Source of the DNA: Siminovitchia fordii DSM 16014 = CIP 108821
Lineage (GTDB): Bacteria; Bacillota; Bacilli; Bacillales; Bacillaceae_C
Length of the DNA stretch: 64,000 nt
Assembly: GCF_000374565.1 (NCBI RefSeq)
Contig: NZ_KB894692.1
Span: forward strand, 1-64,000
Direction: 5' to 3'
Shown: positions 19,366-27,395 of the stretch, piece after piece
Position numbering within the stretch: the stretch's first letter is position 1
How the letters are laid out: each line of letters starts with the position of its first letter
Made by a program: the position numbers and the translations under genes
The notes under the pieces: model-generated
Seen by the model: the letters and a program-made list of their open reading frames with translations, nothing else
Told to the model about the DNA's origin: nothing
Databases searched by the model: none

Positions 19366-19516
19366 AAAGAAAAGCGAAAGCGCTCGTTTAGCGACGTACA
19401 GACTGGACGAATCCTGACGAGATAAAGGAAACACGGTGAGCCAAAGGCGAAACGATGTTGACTTATCGTAGGAAGGAAGAGGAAGTCTGCTAGTCGCTGA
19501 GCGCTGTAGCTGGACA
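19366..19516 (+). repeat. Hairpin repeat A, copy 2 (uninterrupted reference copy)
   Basis: Outer stem GCGCTCGTTTAGCGAC pairs with GTCGCTGAGCGC. Contains TGGACGAATCCTGACGAG, GATAAAGGAAACACGGTGAG and GACTTATCGTAGGAAG. This copy shows the uninterrupted state of both sites into which type B elements are inserted in copy 3. Confidence 0.85.
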
Positions 19517-19553
19517 AAAAGAAAAGCGAAAGCGCACGTTTAGCGACGTACAG

Positions 19554-19677
19554 GCAGAAATGCGTAAACGCCTTGTTCAGCCCCGACAAGCATAAGGCGA
19601 TTCCCGAGGAGGCAGTTTTTCAGCCACCACAGGGAAAAGGCTTATGACCTCGAGGGGCTAGGCGTTGTAGCTAGACA
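19554..19677 (+). repeat. Hairpin repeat B, copy 1, inserted in repeat A
   Basis: About 124 bases from GCAGAAATGCG to GTAGCTAGACA. Outer stem: AACGCCTTGTTCAGCCCC with GGGGCTAGGCGTT. Inner conserved parts: CGACAAGCATAAG and GGCTTATGACCTCGAG, which pair through CATAAG/CTTATG. Confidence 0.8.
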
Positions 19678-19705
19678 TGGACGAATCCTGATGAGATAAA
19701 GGAAA

Positions 19706-19828
19706 AAGAAATGCGGAGAGTGCCTGCTTATCGGCGACAAGCATAAGATGAACGCAGAAGAAGGCGTAGTTTGCCTTCAACAGCGTTTGGCTTATGACCT
19801 CGAGCCGATGGCACTCGAAGCTGGACAA
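19706..19828 (+). repeat. Hairpin repeat B, copy 2, inserted in repeat A
   Basis: About 123 bases from AAGAAATGCGG to GAAGCTGGACAA. Outer stem: GAGTGCCTGCTTATCGGC with GCCGATGGCACTC, different in sequence from copy 1 but still paired. Same inner CGACAAGCATAAG and GGCTTATGACCTCGAG. Confidence 0.8.
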
Positions 19829-20055
19829 CACGGTGAGCCAAAGGCGAAACGATGTTGACTTATCGTAGGAAGGAAGAGGAAGTCAGTCGTTTAGCGCTGT
19901 AGCTGGACAATAGAAAATCTTAAGCACTTTATTTGAACAGCTATGAACTTTTGAAACATGCTCCATTCCAAAAGCACATTGCTTTTTTTGTTTCATATTT
20001 ATATTTCTGTTAGAATGATAAACAGTAATCAAGAGCATACTAGGGAGTGTGGAAA

Positions 20056-20520
20056 ATGTTATGGAAGGCAAAAGACATTGATGTCTATCTGGAAGAGAAG
20101 GAATATATCGATACAGCTGTTATTCCGCTCATTCCAATTTCGTTTGGCCGGAATATGAAGCAAACAGTTGAAAAAGGGGAGTTCGTTCAGCTGCTTTCTT
20201 TGCACCTTGAAAGACAGTTCAAGGGCAGGATGCTCTTTCTGCCGGCGTATACATATCTCAGCGATGAAGATGAATTCAAGAAAACCTCAAATCTGCTTGA
20301 ATGGGAAAAAACCATTAAGGAAAGCGGGTTCAAATATGTCTTTTTTCTGACATCTGATCCGGTTTGGCGAAATATGGAGCAAATTGCGTCCGAATCATTA
20401 CTGTTCATCCCATCCATTCCGCTTCATGACATGGATGAACAATACAAGCAATCCATCATGGAAGATCAGGTTAAACAACTGATGAAAGGGATTGTCAATG
20501 GCTGGCAGGCATCCGTATAG
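20056..20520 (+). CDS. ypiF: YpiF, DUF2487 protein
   Basis: A 154-residue cytoplasmic protein lying directly upstream of qcrA, as in B. subtilis. The beginning LWKAKDIDVYLEEKEYIDTAVIP and the central FKYVFFLTSDPVW resemble the DUF2487 family. Function unknown. ATG 20056 has AGGGAG 8 bases upstream; GTG 20047 overlaps that site. An extended -10 (TGT-TAGAAT) lies about 40 bases upstream, just past the repeat array. Confidence 0.8.
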   Translation: MLWKAKDIDVYLEEKEYIDTAVIPLIPISFGRNMKQTVEKGEFVQLLSLHLERQFKGRMLFLPAYTYLSDEDEFKKTSNLLEWEKTIKESGFKYVFFLTSDPVWRNMEQIASESLLFIPSIPLHDMDEQYKQSIMEDQVKQLMKGIVNGWQASV

Positions 20521-20562
20521 GGTAATCGCCACATAGTTGACAAGTATTGCAATGGTATTTTA

Positions 20563-20591
20563 TTGACCTTCCTGTAGTATTGATATATCAT
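20563..20591 (+). promoter_or_regulatory. Candidate promoter of the qcrABC operon
   Basis: TTGACC, 17 bases, TATCAT. A second -35-like TTGACA lies at 20537. The leader to qcrA is about 75 bases. Confidence 0.5.
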
Positions 20592-20666
20592 AATTATGTC
20601 CCAGTTTGTAAATGTGCGCAATATATTGTCCGATGGACTTACCTTACTGACAGAGGGGGGAAAAGG

Positions 20667-21182
20667 ATGAGCAAGAATCCTGTAACAAGACGCCAATTTC
20701 TTAGCTATACACTGACTGGAGTGGGCGGATTTATGGCAGCAGGCATGTTGATGCCAATGGTTCGTTTTGCAGTGGATCCTGTATTGAAAGCGGAGGCTTC
20801 AGGCGATTTTAAAATGACTGACAAGAAAGTTGCCGATATTACTGATGAGCCTGTCCGAGTTGACTTCAGTTATGAACAAAAGGATGGATGGTACACTTCC
20901 GACGTTACACAATCAGCTTGGGTATATAAAGATGCGAAAGGTGAAATCGTTGCCCTTTCTCCGATTTGTAAGCACTTGGGCTGTACTGTTAACTGGGAAG
21001 GCAGTGAGGATCACCCAGATATGTTTTACTGCCCATGCCATAACGGTCTCTACACAAAAGACGGCAACAACGTCCCAGGAACACCGCCGAGAGGGCCGCT
21101 TGACGCTTATCCGGTCAAGGAAAAAGACGGCTTTTTAATGTTGGGTAATCCGGAAGAAAACCCATTTGTAAGAAAGAAGTAA
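20667..21182 (+). CDS. qcrA: Menaquinol:cytochrome c reductase, Rieske iron-sulfur subunit
   Basis: Rieske protein of the cytochrome bc complex, which passes electrons from menaquinol to the cytochrome c part. The 2Fe-2S ligands are in CKHLGCTVNW and CPCHNGLY. The N-terminus NPVTRRQFLSYTLTGVGG is a twin-arginine signal anchor, so the cluster domain faces outside. 171 residues from ATG 20667, preceded by GAGGGGGG; earlier in-frame codons belong to the promoter region. Confidence 0.96.
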   Translation: MSKNPVTRRQFLSYTLTGVGGFMAAGMLMPMVRFAVDPVLKAEASGDFKMTDKKVADITDEPVRVDFSYEQKDGWYTSDVTQSAWVYKDAKGEIVALSPICKHLGCTVNWEGSEDHPDMFYCPCHNGLYTKDGNNVPGTPPRGPLDAYPVKEKDGFLMLGNPEENPFVRKK

Positions 21183-21196
21183 AGGAGGCGTAATCA

Positions 21197-21871
21197 TTGC
21201 TGAACAGAATGTACGACTGGATTGACGAGCGATTGGATATTACGCCGATATGGAGAGACATCGCAGACCATGAAGTGCCAGAGCATGTTAATCCGGCACA
21301 CCATTTTTCTGCGTTTGTTTACTGTTTTGGCGGATTGACATTCTTTGTTACAGTCATCCAAATTCTATCAGGCATGTTCTTGACGATGTACTATGTGCCT
21401 GATATTAAAAACGCATGGGAATCAGTATATTATCTTCAAAATGAAGTGGCTTTCGGCCAAATCGTTCGCGGGATGCATCACTGGGGTGCCAGTCTTGTTA
21501 TCGTTATGATGTTTTTACATACGTTGCGTGTGTTTTTCCAAGGAGCATATAAGAAGCCTCGTGAACTTAACTGGGTCGTAGGAGTCCTTATCTTTTTTGT
21601 CATGTTGGCCCTTGGATTAACAGGCTACTTGCTTCCATGGGATATGAAAGCATTATTTGCAACGAAGGTTACATTGGATATCGTTGAATCACTTCCATTT
21701 ATTGGAGTACCTATGAAAACTTTAATAGCAGGAGATCCAACAATTGTTGGGGCTCAAACATTGACTCGATTCTTTGCGATTCATGTTTTCTTCCTTCCTG
21801 CTGCATTGCTTGCCTTAATGGGTATCCACTTTGTATTAATCAGAAGACAAGGGATTTCCGGTCCTTTGTAA
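21197..21871 (+). CDS. qcrB: Menaquinol:cytochrome c reductase, cytochrome b subunit
   Basis: Membrane cytochrome b6-type subunit carrying two b haems and the menaquinol sites, 224 residues with four membrane helices. Haem-ligating His pairs are in HHWGASLVIVMMFLHTLR and in the later FFAIHVFFLPAAL; HHFSAFVYCFGG is at the N-side. The TTG start has AAAGGAGG 8 bases upstream. Near-identical in pattern to B. subtilis QcrB, including the C-terminus RRQGISGPL. Confidence 0.96.
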   Translation: MLNRMYDWIDERLDITPIWRDIADHEVPEHVNPAHHFSAFVYCFGGLTFFVTVIQILSGMFLTMYYVPDIKNAWESVYYLQNEVAFGQIVRGMHHWGASLVIVMMFLHTLRVFFQGAYKKPRELNWVVGVLIFFVMLALGLTGYLLPWDMKALFATKVTLDIVESLPFIGVPMKTLIAGDPTIVGAQTLTRFFAIHVFFLPAALLALMGIHFVLIRRQGISGPL

Positions 21872-21925
21872 AAAACGGCTCATTATTGCAAATTAATATT
21901 ATCGATGTTTTAAGGAGGGGACAAT

Positions 21926-22702
21926 GTGAAACGAGGAAAAGGGATGAAGTTCGTCGGCGATTCCCGTATTTCTGCGGAACGTAAGCCGAATATTCCTAAA
22001 GACTATTCCGAATACCCGGGTAAAACCGAGGCATTCTGGCCTGACTTCCTTCTAAAGGAATGGATGGTCGGTGCTGTATTCCTTATCGGCTTTTTATGTT
22101 TGACGGCTGCTCACCCAGCACCGCTTGAACGTATTGCCGATCCGACGGATACAGGTTATATTCCAATGCCTGACTGGTATTTCTTGTTTCTTTATCAATT
22201 AATCAAATACCAATTTGCTTCGGGGCCATATAACATCATTGGTGTTGCAGTTATTCCTGGCCTTGCATTCGGTGCCTTATTGCTTGCACCATTTTTGGAT
22301 CGTGGTCCAGAACGCCGTGCGTCAAAACGCCCGTTTGCTACCGGATTCATGTTATTAGGTATTGCTGCGGTTTTTTATCTAACATGGGAATCCGTTGTGA
22401 CCCACGATTGGGCTGCTGCTGAACAGCAAGGAAAGATCGTTGAAGGTCCAGAGGTTGAAATTGATCAGGAAGCGGAAGGCTATCAAGTGTACGCCGGACA
22501 AAGCTGTATTAACTGCCATGGTGAAAACCTGGAAGGCGGTCCAGCTGCACCACCTTTAGTCAATCTGGATCTTTCTCCCGATGAGATTAAAGACATCGCC
22601 CATAATGGTGTTGGAACGATGCCTGCTGATCAGTATCAGGGATCTGACGAAGATCTGGACAAACTGGCAGAGTTTATCACCTCATTGAAACCTGAGGAAT
22701 AA
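21926..22702 (+). CDS. qcrC: Menaquinol:cytochrome c reductase, fused subunit IV and cytochrome c
   Basis: A 258-residue subunit joining three membrane helices of the subunit IV type with a C-terminal cytochrome c domain. The haem-binding motif is CINCHG near residue 193 and the distal Met ligand is probably in GTMPADQY. This fusion is typical of Bacillus bc complexes. The GTG start has AAGGAGGGG upstream. Confidence 0.95.
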   Translation: MKRGKGMKFVGDSRISAERKPNIPKDYSEYPGKTEAFWPDFLLKEWMVGAVFLIGFLCLTAAHPAPLERIADPTDTGYIPMPDWYFLFLYQLIKYQFASGPYNIIGVAVIPGLAFGALLLAPFLDRGPERRASKRPFATGFMLLGIAAVFYLTWESVVTHDWAAAEQQGKIVEGPEVEIDQEAEGYQVYAGQSCINCHGENLEGGPAAPPLVNLDLSPDEIKDIAHNGVGTMPADQYQGSDEDLDKLAEFITSLKPEE

Positions 22703-22754
22703 TATGGAAAGTGCAGACGCATCGGCGCTGCACTTAACCAAAATAGAAATTTAC

Positions 22755-22786
22755 AAAAGCCGGCATCATGCCGGCTTTTATTTTTT
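22755..22786 (+). terminator. Terminator after qcrABC
   Basis: Perfect 10-bp stem AAAAGCCGGC/GCCGGCTTTT with an ATCAT loop, then T-rich sequence. It ends only 14 bases before the ypjA start. Confidence 0.85.
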
Positions 22787-22799
22787 CGGGAGCCGATAT

Positions 22800-23384
22800 A
22801 TGAACTATCTTACTGCTTATTTAATGGATCGCCGCTTTTTATGGCTGTTATTAATTGTAAACATAGTTGGAACAATTTACGGTTATTATTGGTACCTGCC
22901 ACAGTTGGATGTCACACCTTTGATTTTTGTTCCGTTTGTGCCTGACAGTCCAACGGCAAGCTTATTTTTTGTCTTTGTATTGATCGCCTTTATTCGTTAT
23001 AAAAACTATCCTCTTATTGAAGCGCTTGCATTGATCACACTGATTAAATATGGAGTTTGGGCGGTTGTGATGAATCTTCTTACACTAAAGGTAACCGGCT
23101 ACCTACCGTGGCAAGGTTATATGCTGATCGCTTCTCATGGAGCGATGGCTGTCCAAGGAGTTCTTTATGCAAAATTTTATAGATTTAAACTCTGGCATGT
23201 CCTTGCGGCAGCTGCATGGACGCTTCATAATGATGTGATAGACTACGTCTTTATGCAGTACCCAAAATATCCTGGCCTTGAGTTGTATGTTAGAGAAATT
23301 GGTTACTTCACGTTTTGGTTAAGCCTATTTTCAATAGGTGCAGCTATGTATGTCTGTCTAAAAGCGAAGCGTGAATCCGAATGA
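22800..23384 (+). CDS. ypjA: YpjA, DUF1405 membrane protein
   Basis: A 194-residue integral membrane protein with about six hydrophobic helices, DUF1405 family by pattern (FLWLLLIVNIVGTIYGYYWY, PFVPDSPTASLFF, HNDVIDYVF). Function unknown. I choose ATG 22800 with GGGAG upstream; the frame runs back to 22704 but that part contains the qcr terminator. Confidence 0.85.
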   Translation: MNYLTAYLMDRRFLWLLLIVNIVGTIYGYYWYLPQLDVTPLIFVPFVPDSPTASLFFVFVLIAFIRYKNYPLIEALALITLIKYGVWAVVMNLLTLKVTGYLPWQGYMLIASHGAMAVQGVLYAKFYRFKLWHVLAAAAWTLHNDVIDYVFMQYPKYPGLELYVREIGYFTFWLSLFSIGAAMYVCLKAKRESE

Positions 23385-23462
23385 GTTAACAAGTTGGGAC
23401 AGGTCTATTCTTGTCCACTTCCTCATACCTTATTAACAGGAGTATGAGGAGGGGGGACCCTT

Positions 23463-24248
23463 ATGAAACCATTTGCCGTTATTCTACTATTTTTTTGCTT
23501 AACCTTTGGCGCATGTTCTGCATACGCATCATCCGATTCCACACTAGCCGAGTTGGACCAAATGGCTGATGAAGCTTTGCAGTTGACTAAATTCTCGCGG
23601 CTGGAGGAAGCTAAGTCCATCCTTGAAAGATTTGCTGTACGGTTTTCAGAACAGGGAGTCAAAGACGGCAAATTTACAATGGATGAGCTGAGAGTGCTCA
23701 CAGCCTCCCATCATGAAGCGTTGAGAGCAGTAACGAATATTAATATGAATGTAGATGAGAGAATTAGACTGGTCACTTCTTTCCGGCTGGCTGCAGATGC
23801 CATTTCTTCCACTCATCAACCGATGTGGATTGAAATGGAAGCCTCAGTCATGAAAGACTTTCAGGAGGTCAAAAACGCAGCGTTGGAAGGAGACAAGCAG
23901 GCCTACAATCAAAACCTTAACTCGTTTCTAGCGACTTATACCGTCATTCAGCCTAGTTTAAAAATCGATCTGGCTGCTGATAAGTTACAAAAACTCGATT
24001 CAAAAATAACTTTTATAGACCGGTACAGGTCCGATTTTTCCGAGCAAGAATGGGCGGAGCACCTGGATTCACTGGAACAAGACCTTCAAAAAATATTCTC
24101 CAATCCCGATGAGGATGAAGCTGATCCTTCTCTTTGGTGGGTCATCTCTATGACCGGAAGTATTATCGTTTTGACTCTTTCGTATGTCAGCTGGAGAAAG
24201 TACAAAGGAGAGAGACAACGAAGGAAACGGAAAGACTCAAATAATTGA
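23463..24248 (+). CDS. ypjB: Sporulation protein YpjB
   Basis: A 261-residue protein with an N-terminal signal peptide (MKPFAVILLFFCLTFGACS, possible lipobox FGAC), a helical external domain, and a C-terminal membrane segment (WWVISMTGSIIVLTLSYVSW) followed by a basic tail. Family members are sporulation proteins of unknown biochemical role. GAGGAGGGGGG lies before the ATG, and a hairpin CCTCATAC/GTATGAGG (23421-23449) reaches into the start of that site. Confidence 0.82.
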   Translation: MKPFAVILLFFCLTFGACSAYASSDSTLAELDQMADEALQLTKFSRLEEAKSILERFAVRFSEQGVKDGKFTMDELRVLTASHHEALRAVTNINMNVDERIRLVTSFRLAADAISSTHQPMWIEMEASVMKDFQEVKNAALEGDKQAYNQNLNSFLATYTVIQPSLKIDLAADKLQKLDSKITFIDRYRSDFSEQEWAEHLDSLEQDLQKIFSNPDEDEADPSLWWVISMTGSIIVLTLSYVSWRKYKGERQRRKRKDSNN

Positions 24249-24306
24249 CCATTGCATTGAAATGAAATAGAATAAATAGTAGAGAAACAGTTACTGGAGG
24301 GTGAAA

Positions 24307-24984
24307 ATGGGAGGTTATTTAATCTACTTTCTCATCATCATGATTGTCCCAATTTGGGCACAATTCAAGGTGAAAAATACTTACAATAAGTATGCGAAGG
24401 TTGCAACTGCAGAAGGAATGCCTGGAGCTGAAGTTGCAAGAAGAATATTGGATGCAAACGGCTTGTACAATGTCCAAGTCAAAGAGACACCGGGAGTACT
24501 GAGCGACCATTACAACCCGATGACAAAAACAGTAAACTTGTCTTCGGAGAACTTCCACCAGCCATCCGTTGCAGGTGCAGCTGTTGCAGCCCACGAGGTA
24601 GGGCATGCCATTCAGGACCAGCAGGGATATGCAGCGCTCCGTTTTCGTCATGCATTGGTTCCAGTGGCCAATATCAGCTCAAACGTGGCATGGATTTTCA
24701 TTATTCTTGGTTTGATTTCATCGGCAATGTCTAATATGCTTTTGATTGGGATAATCCTTATGGCAGCCGGAGTTTTGTTCCAGGTTGTCACCTTGCCTGT
24801 TGAATTTAATGCTTCATCCAGGGCTATGGATCAGATGGTGTCTCTGGGATTGATCGACAATAGAGAAGAACGGGACGCAAGAAAAGTATTGAATGCAGCA
24901 GCCATGACATATGTTGCGGCAGCGGCAGTGGCAGTATTGGAACTGCTTCGTCTCATTTTGATTTTTGTCAATAGGGATGATTAA
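24307..24984 (+). CDS. Zinc metallopeptidase, YugP-like
   Basis: A 225-residue membrane protein of the YugP family (neutral zinc metallopeptidase). The zinc motif HEVGH is in AAAVAAHEVGHAIQD-like context around residue 100, flanked by an N-terminal membrane helix and two or three C-terminal helices. A further Glu zinc ligand may lie in PVEFNASSRAM. GGAGGGTGAAA precedes ATG 24307. The substrate is unknown. Confidence 0.85.
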   Translation: MGGYLIYFLIIMIVPIWAQFKVKNTYNKYAKVATAEGMPGAEVARRILDANGLYNVQVKETPGVLSDHYNPMTKTVNLSSENFHQPSVAGAAVAAHEVGHAIQDQQGYAALRFRHALVPVANISSNVAWIFIILGLISSAMSNMLLIGIILMAAGVLFQVVTLPVEFNASSRAMDQMVSLGLIDNREERDARKVLNAAAMTYVAAAAVAVLELLRLILIFVNRDD

Positions 24985-25016
24985 AAACGAGGAAAGTTCC
25001 TTACAGTAAAAATAAA

Positions 25017-25055
25017 AAAAGCCTAAACAGTCCTATTGATTGTTTAGGCTTTTCT
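25017..25055 (+). terminator. Terminator after the metallopeptidase gene
   Basis: Stem AAAAGCCTAAACA/TGTTTAGGCTTTT with an 11-base loop, T-rich on both strands, so it may act in both directions for the convergent gene at 25224. The rest of the gap (25056-25223) holds only a weak short ORF. Confidence 0.8.
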
Positions 25056-25223
25056 CATGGTATAGGAATAGATGGAATCATATTATGGATAATATTATCT
25101 CGTTAGGAATCGTCCCATTTGTTTCGCTAGACAAGCGCCTTAAAGTCAATGAAATTTCCTGTGGGAGCTCAACAGCTGCTTCTTCGGGAATTGGCTTAAA
25201 AGTTGCGGTGATGAAAGGTGCTT

Positions 25224-26099
25224 CTATATATCAATCGGACGCTTGTTTTCATCCAGTGTGAATCCCTCCCCCATAACATCATGAACGACAATGACCGAAA
25301 CGAAAGCATGTGGGTCAATGGAATGGATGATTCTTTTTAAATTCACTATTTCATTTCGGCCGACAACACAATAGAGAACCTCTCTATTCTCTTTTGTGAA
25401 CGAGCCATACCCTTTCAGCATGGTGACTCCTCTACCCATTTCTTTCATGATGGCAGCTGCCAATTCGTCATAATGCTTCTCAGATATGACCATAGCCCCT
25501 CTTGCAGCGTAAGCCCCTTCTTGCATAAAGTCGATTACTCGGGCGCCGACAAAAACAGCAACCAGGGTATACATAGCTTCCTTATGATCCAAATAAGTTA
25601 AAAGGGAGACAAGAATAACGGTCGCATCAAATGTAAACATTGTCCTTCCCATGCTAATTCCTTTATATTTAAAGATGAGTCGTGCGATAATATCTACACC
25701 GCCGGTTGTTCCACCAAAACGAAAAATGATTCCAAGACCGATACCGGCGAATACTCCGGCGAACAAGGCTGCAAGAAAAAGATCTCCTTCTAACGGAATG
25801 GCGATTTGAAATCTTTGAAAGATGAAGAGGAATATAGAAACCGCTACGGTTCCTATTACTGTATATAGAAAGGATTTTTTTCCAAGCAGCTTCCACCCTA
25901 TCGCAAAGAGAGGAATGTTCAATACTAAGTTACTATACGAAGGGTCAATTTGGAATAAGAAGTACAAAAGAAGGGTAATTCCTGTAAATCCGCCTTCGGC
26001 TAAGTTATTTTGCATATTAAAATGTACTAGTCCAAATGCAAAAATTGCTGCTCCCAAAAGAATCAAAAGAATATTTTTTATTTTTAATTGGAAAAGCAC
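25224..26099 (-). CDS. YitT/YpjC-type membrane protein with DUF2179
   Basis: A protein of about 291 residues with five or six membrane helices (YitT type, with FAFGLVHFNMQNNLAEGGFTG and FRFGGTTGGVDIIARLI) and a C-terminal soluble DUF2179 domain (MLKGYGSFTKENREVLYCVV). Start GTG 26099 is chosen because AGGGGG lies 7 bases upstream; the frame is open to 26147. Position matches B. subtilis ypjC. The role of the family is not known; transport has been suggested. Confidence 0.8.
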   Translation of the reverse strand: MLFQLKIKNILLILLGAAIFAFGLVHFNMQNNLAEGGFTGITLLLYFLFQIDPSYSNLVLNIPLFAIGWKLLGKKSFLYTVIGTVAVSIFLFIFQRFQIAIPLEGDLFLAALFAGVFAGIGLGIIFRFGGTTGGVDIIARLIFKYKGISMGRTMFTFDATVILVSLLTYLDHKEAMYTLVAVFVGARVIDFMQEGAYAARGAMVISEKHYDELAAAIMKEMGRGVTMLKGYGSFTKENREVLYCVVGRNEIVNLKRIIHSIDPHAFVSVIVVHDVMGEGFTLDENKRPIDI

Positions 26100-26239
26100 C
26101 ACTACGCCCCCTGGCCAAAATGTTTTTGGAATTCTAATTATAACCAATACAGGATTATATCAGCAACTTCCACCAATTGAGCGCTTTCGTTTGTATATGA
26201 AAAAAGAATTAGCTAACATATGGTAAGAAGGTGAGGAAA

Positions 26240-26587
26240 ATGAAAGAAAACAAAACAGTTAGGCAACTCCAAAATGAAGTGGATGAATATATCGGACAGT
26301 TTAAGGAGGGGTACTTTAGCCCGCTCGCAATGACTGCCAGGTTAACAGAAGAACTTGGTGAGCTAGCCAGAGAAGTCAACCACTATTATGGAGAGAAGAA
26401 GAAAAAAAGCGACGAAAAAGAAAATACAGTTCAAGAAGAACTGGGAGATTTGCTTTTCGTCATCATTTGCCTGGCGAATTCGCTTGATATTGATCTGCAG
26501 ACAGCTCATGATCAAGTGATGCATAAATTTAAAACTAGAGATAAAGACAGATGGACAAAAAAGGATGAAGGTGATTTTGATGAGTGA
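26240..26587 (+). CDS. ypjD: MazG-like nucleotide pyrophosphohydrolase
   Basis: A 115-residue protein of the MazG/all-alpha NTP pyrophosphatase superfamily. The metal-binding pattern is visible in [14 protein letters not shown] (EExxE) and [20 protein letters not shown] (ExxD). It probably hydrolyses a nucleoside triphosphate, but the substrate cannot be read from sequence. ATG 26240 has AGGTGAGG upstream. It overlaps dapB by 8 bases. Confidence 0.85.
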   Translation: MKENKTVRQLQNEVDEYIGQFKEGYFSPLAMTARLTEELGELAREVNHYYGEKKKKSDEKENTVQEELGDLLFVIICLANSLDIDLQTAHDQVMHKFKTRDKDRWTKKDEGDFDE

Positions 26588-27383
26588 AACGATCCGAGTA
26601 ATAGTAGCGGGCCCGCGCGGCCGTATGGGAAAAGAAGCTGTTCAGCTTGTAAAAGAGACACCAAATTTTGAACTTGCGGCAGTGATTGATAGAAAAAATG
26701 AAGGCAAACTCCTTTCAGAAGTGGAAGGTTTTACTGGTTTGGATGTTCCTGTATATACAGATCCACAGGAATGCTTTCAACATGCGAATGCGGATGTATT
26801 GATTGATTTGACAACTCCTGAAAGAGGATATTTACATACAAAAACGGCACTGGAACATAATGTACGCCCTGTTGTCGGTACAACAGGCTTTTCTTCCGAG
26901 CAGCTCGACGAATTAAAGGGAATGGCTGAACAAAGGGGGATTGGATGTATCATTGCCCCAAACTTTGCAATCGGCGCCATATTGATGATGAAGTTTTCAG
27001 AAATAGCGGCTAAATATTTTGATGATGTTGAAATAATAGAGTTGCATCATGATCAAAAGCTTGATGCACCATCAGGTACAGCAATAAAGACTGCAGAAAT
27101 GATTGCTAAAAACAGAGAAGCGAAAAAACAGGGCCATGAAGATGAGAAAGAAACGATTGCAGGAGCAAGAGGCGCGGATTTTGAAGGCATGCGCATCCAC
27201 AGTGTAAGGCTTCCCGGATTGATTGCCCATCAACAGGTCTTGTTCGGTGCAGGGGGACAGACATTGACTATCAGGCATGACTCATATAACCGTGCTTCTT
27301 TCATGTCCGGGGTAAAAGTATCCGTCGAAACAGTCATGGCATTGGATACCCTAGTTTATGGACTTGAATCTATTTTAGATTAA
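26580..27383 (+). CDS. dapB: 4-hydroxy-tetrahydrodipicolinate reductase
   Basis: Reduces the DapA product in the lysine/diaminopimelate pathway, also feeding dipicolinate for spores. NAD(P)-binding [11 protein letters not shown] at the N-terminus, catalytic-region motif [15 protein letters not shown], with His-His and Lys as expected. 267 residues from ATG 26580, which has AAGGTGAT upstream. In B. subtilis mgsA follows dapB; here bshB1 follows after only 12 bases. Confidence 0.96.
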   Translation: MSETIRVIVAGPRGRMGKEAVQLVKETPNFELAAVIDRKNEGKLLSEVEGFTGLDVPVYTDPQECFQHANADVLIDLTTPERGYLHTKTALEHNVRPVVGTTGFSSEQLDELKGMAEQRGIGCIIAPNFAIGAILMMKFSEIAAKYFDDVEIIELHHDQKLDAPSGTAIKTAEMIAKNREAKKQGHEDEKETIAGARGADFEGMRIHSVRLPGLIAHQQVLFGAGGQTLTIRHDSYNRASFMSGVKVSVETVMALDTLVYGLESILD

Positions 27384-27395
27384 GGTGGGATCCTG

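Larger units (their letters stand above)
19214..19909 (+). repeat. Tandem and nested array of long hairpin repeats
   Basis: About 700 bases without a gene, made of head-to-tail copies of a roughly 150-base element (type A) that begins with AAAAGCGAAAGCGC and ends with GCGCTGTAGCTGGACA. Two copies are whole (19214-19365 and 19366-19516). A third (19517-19909) is interrupted by two copies of a related element of about 123 bases (type B). Each copy folds into a long branched hairpin. I do not recognise it as a named family; similar repeats may occur elsewhere in the genome. Short ORFs here show no protein-like features. Confidence 0.9.
19517..19909 (+). repeat. Hairpin repeat A, copy 3, split into three parts
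   Basis: Left part 19517-19553 (to GACGTACAG), middle part 19678-19705 (TGGACGAATCCTGATGAG to GGAAA) and right part 19829-19909 (CACGGTGAG to CTGGACA) join to give a copy closely matching copy 2. The gaps are exactly filled by type B elements. Confidence 0.82.

Noticed and set aside
19311-19589. Minus-strand reading frame of about 90 codons in the repeat array
   Set aside because: It spans repeat copies, has no ribosome site, and its composition follows the repeat rather than a protein. The repeats explain it.
19214-19909. Repeat array as a CRISPR locus
   Set aside because: Units are about 150 bases with internal pairing and no unique spacers of constant length between short direct repeats; no cas genes are nearby.
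22704-22799. Longer N-terminus for ypjA
   Set aside because: This stretch includes the perfect qcr terminator stem. ATG 22800 has its own ribosome site and begins the conserved sequence.
25086-25261. Plus-strand 58-codon ORF starting MDNIISLGIVPF
   Set aside because: It lies after the metallopeptidase terminator and overlaps the 3' end of the convergent YitT-type gene; it has no convincing ribosome site and no family I recognise. It could be a remnant, but support is too weak.
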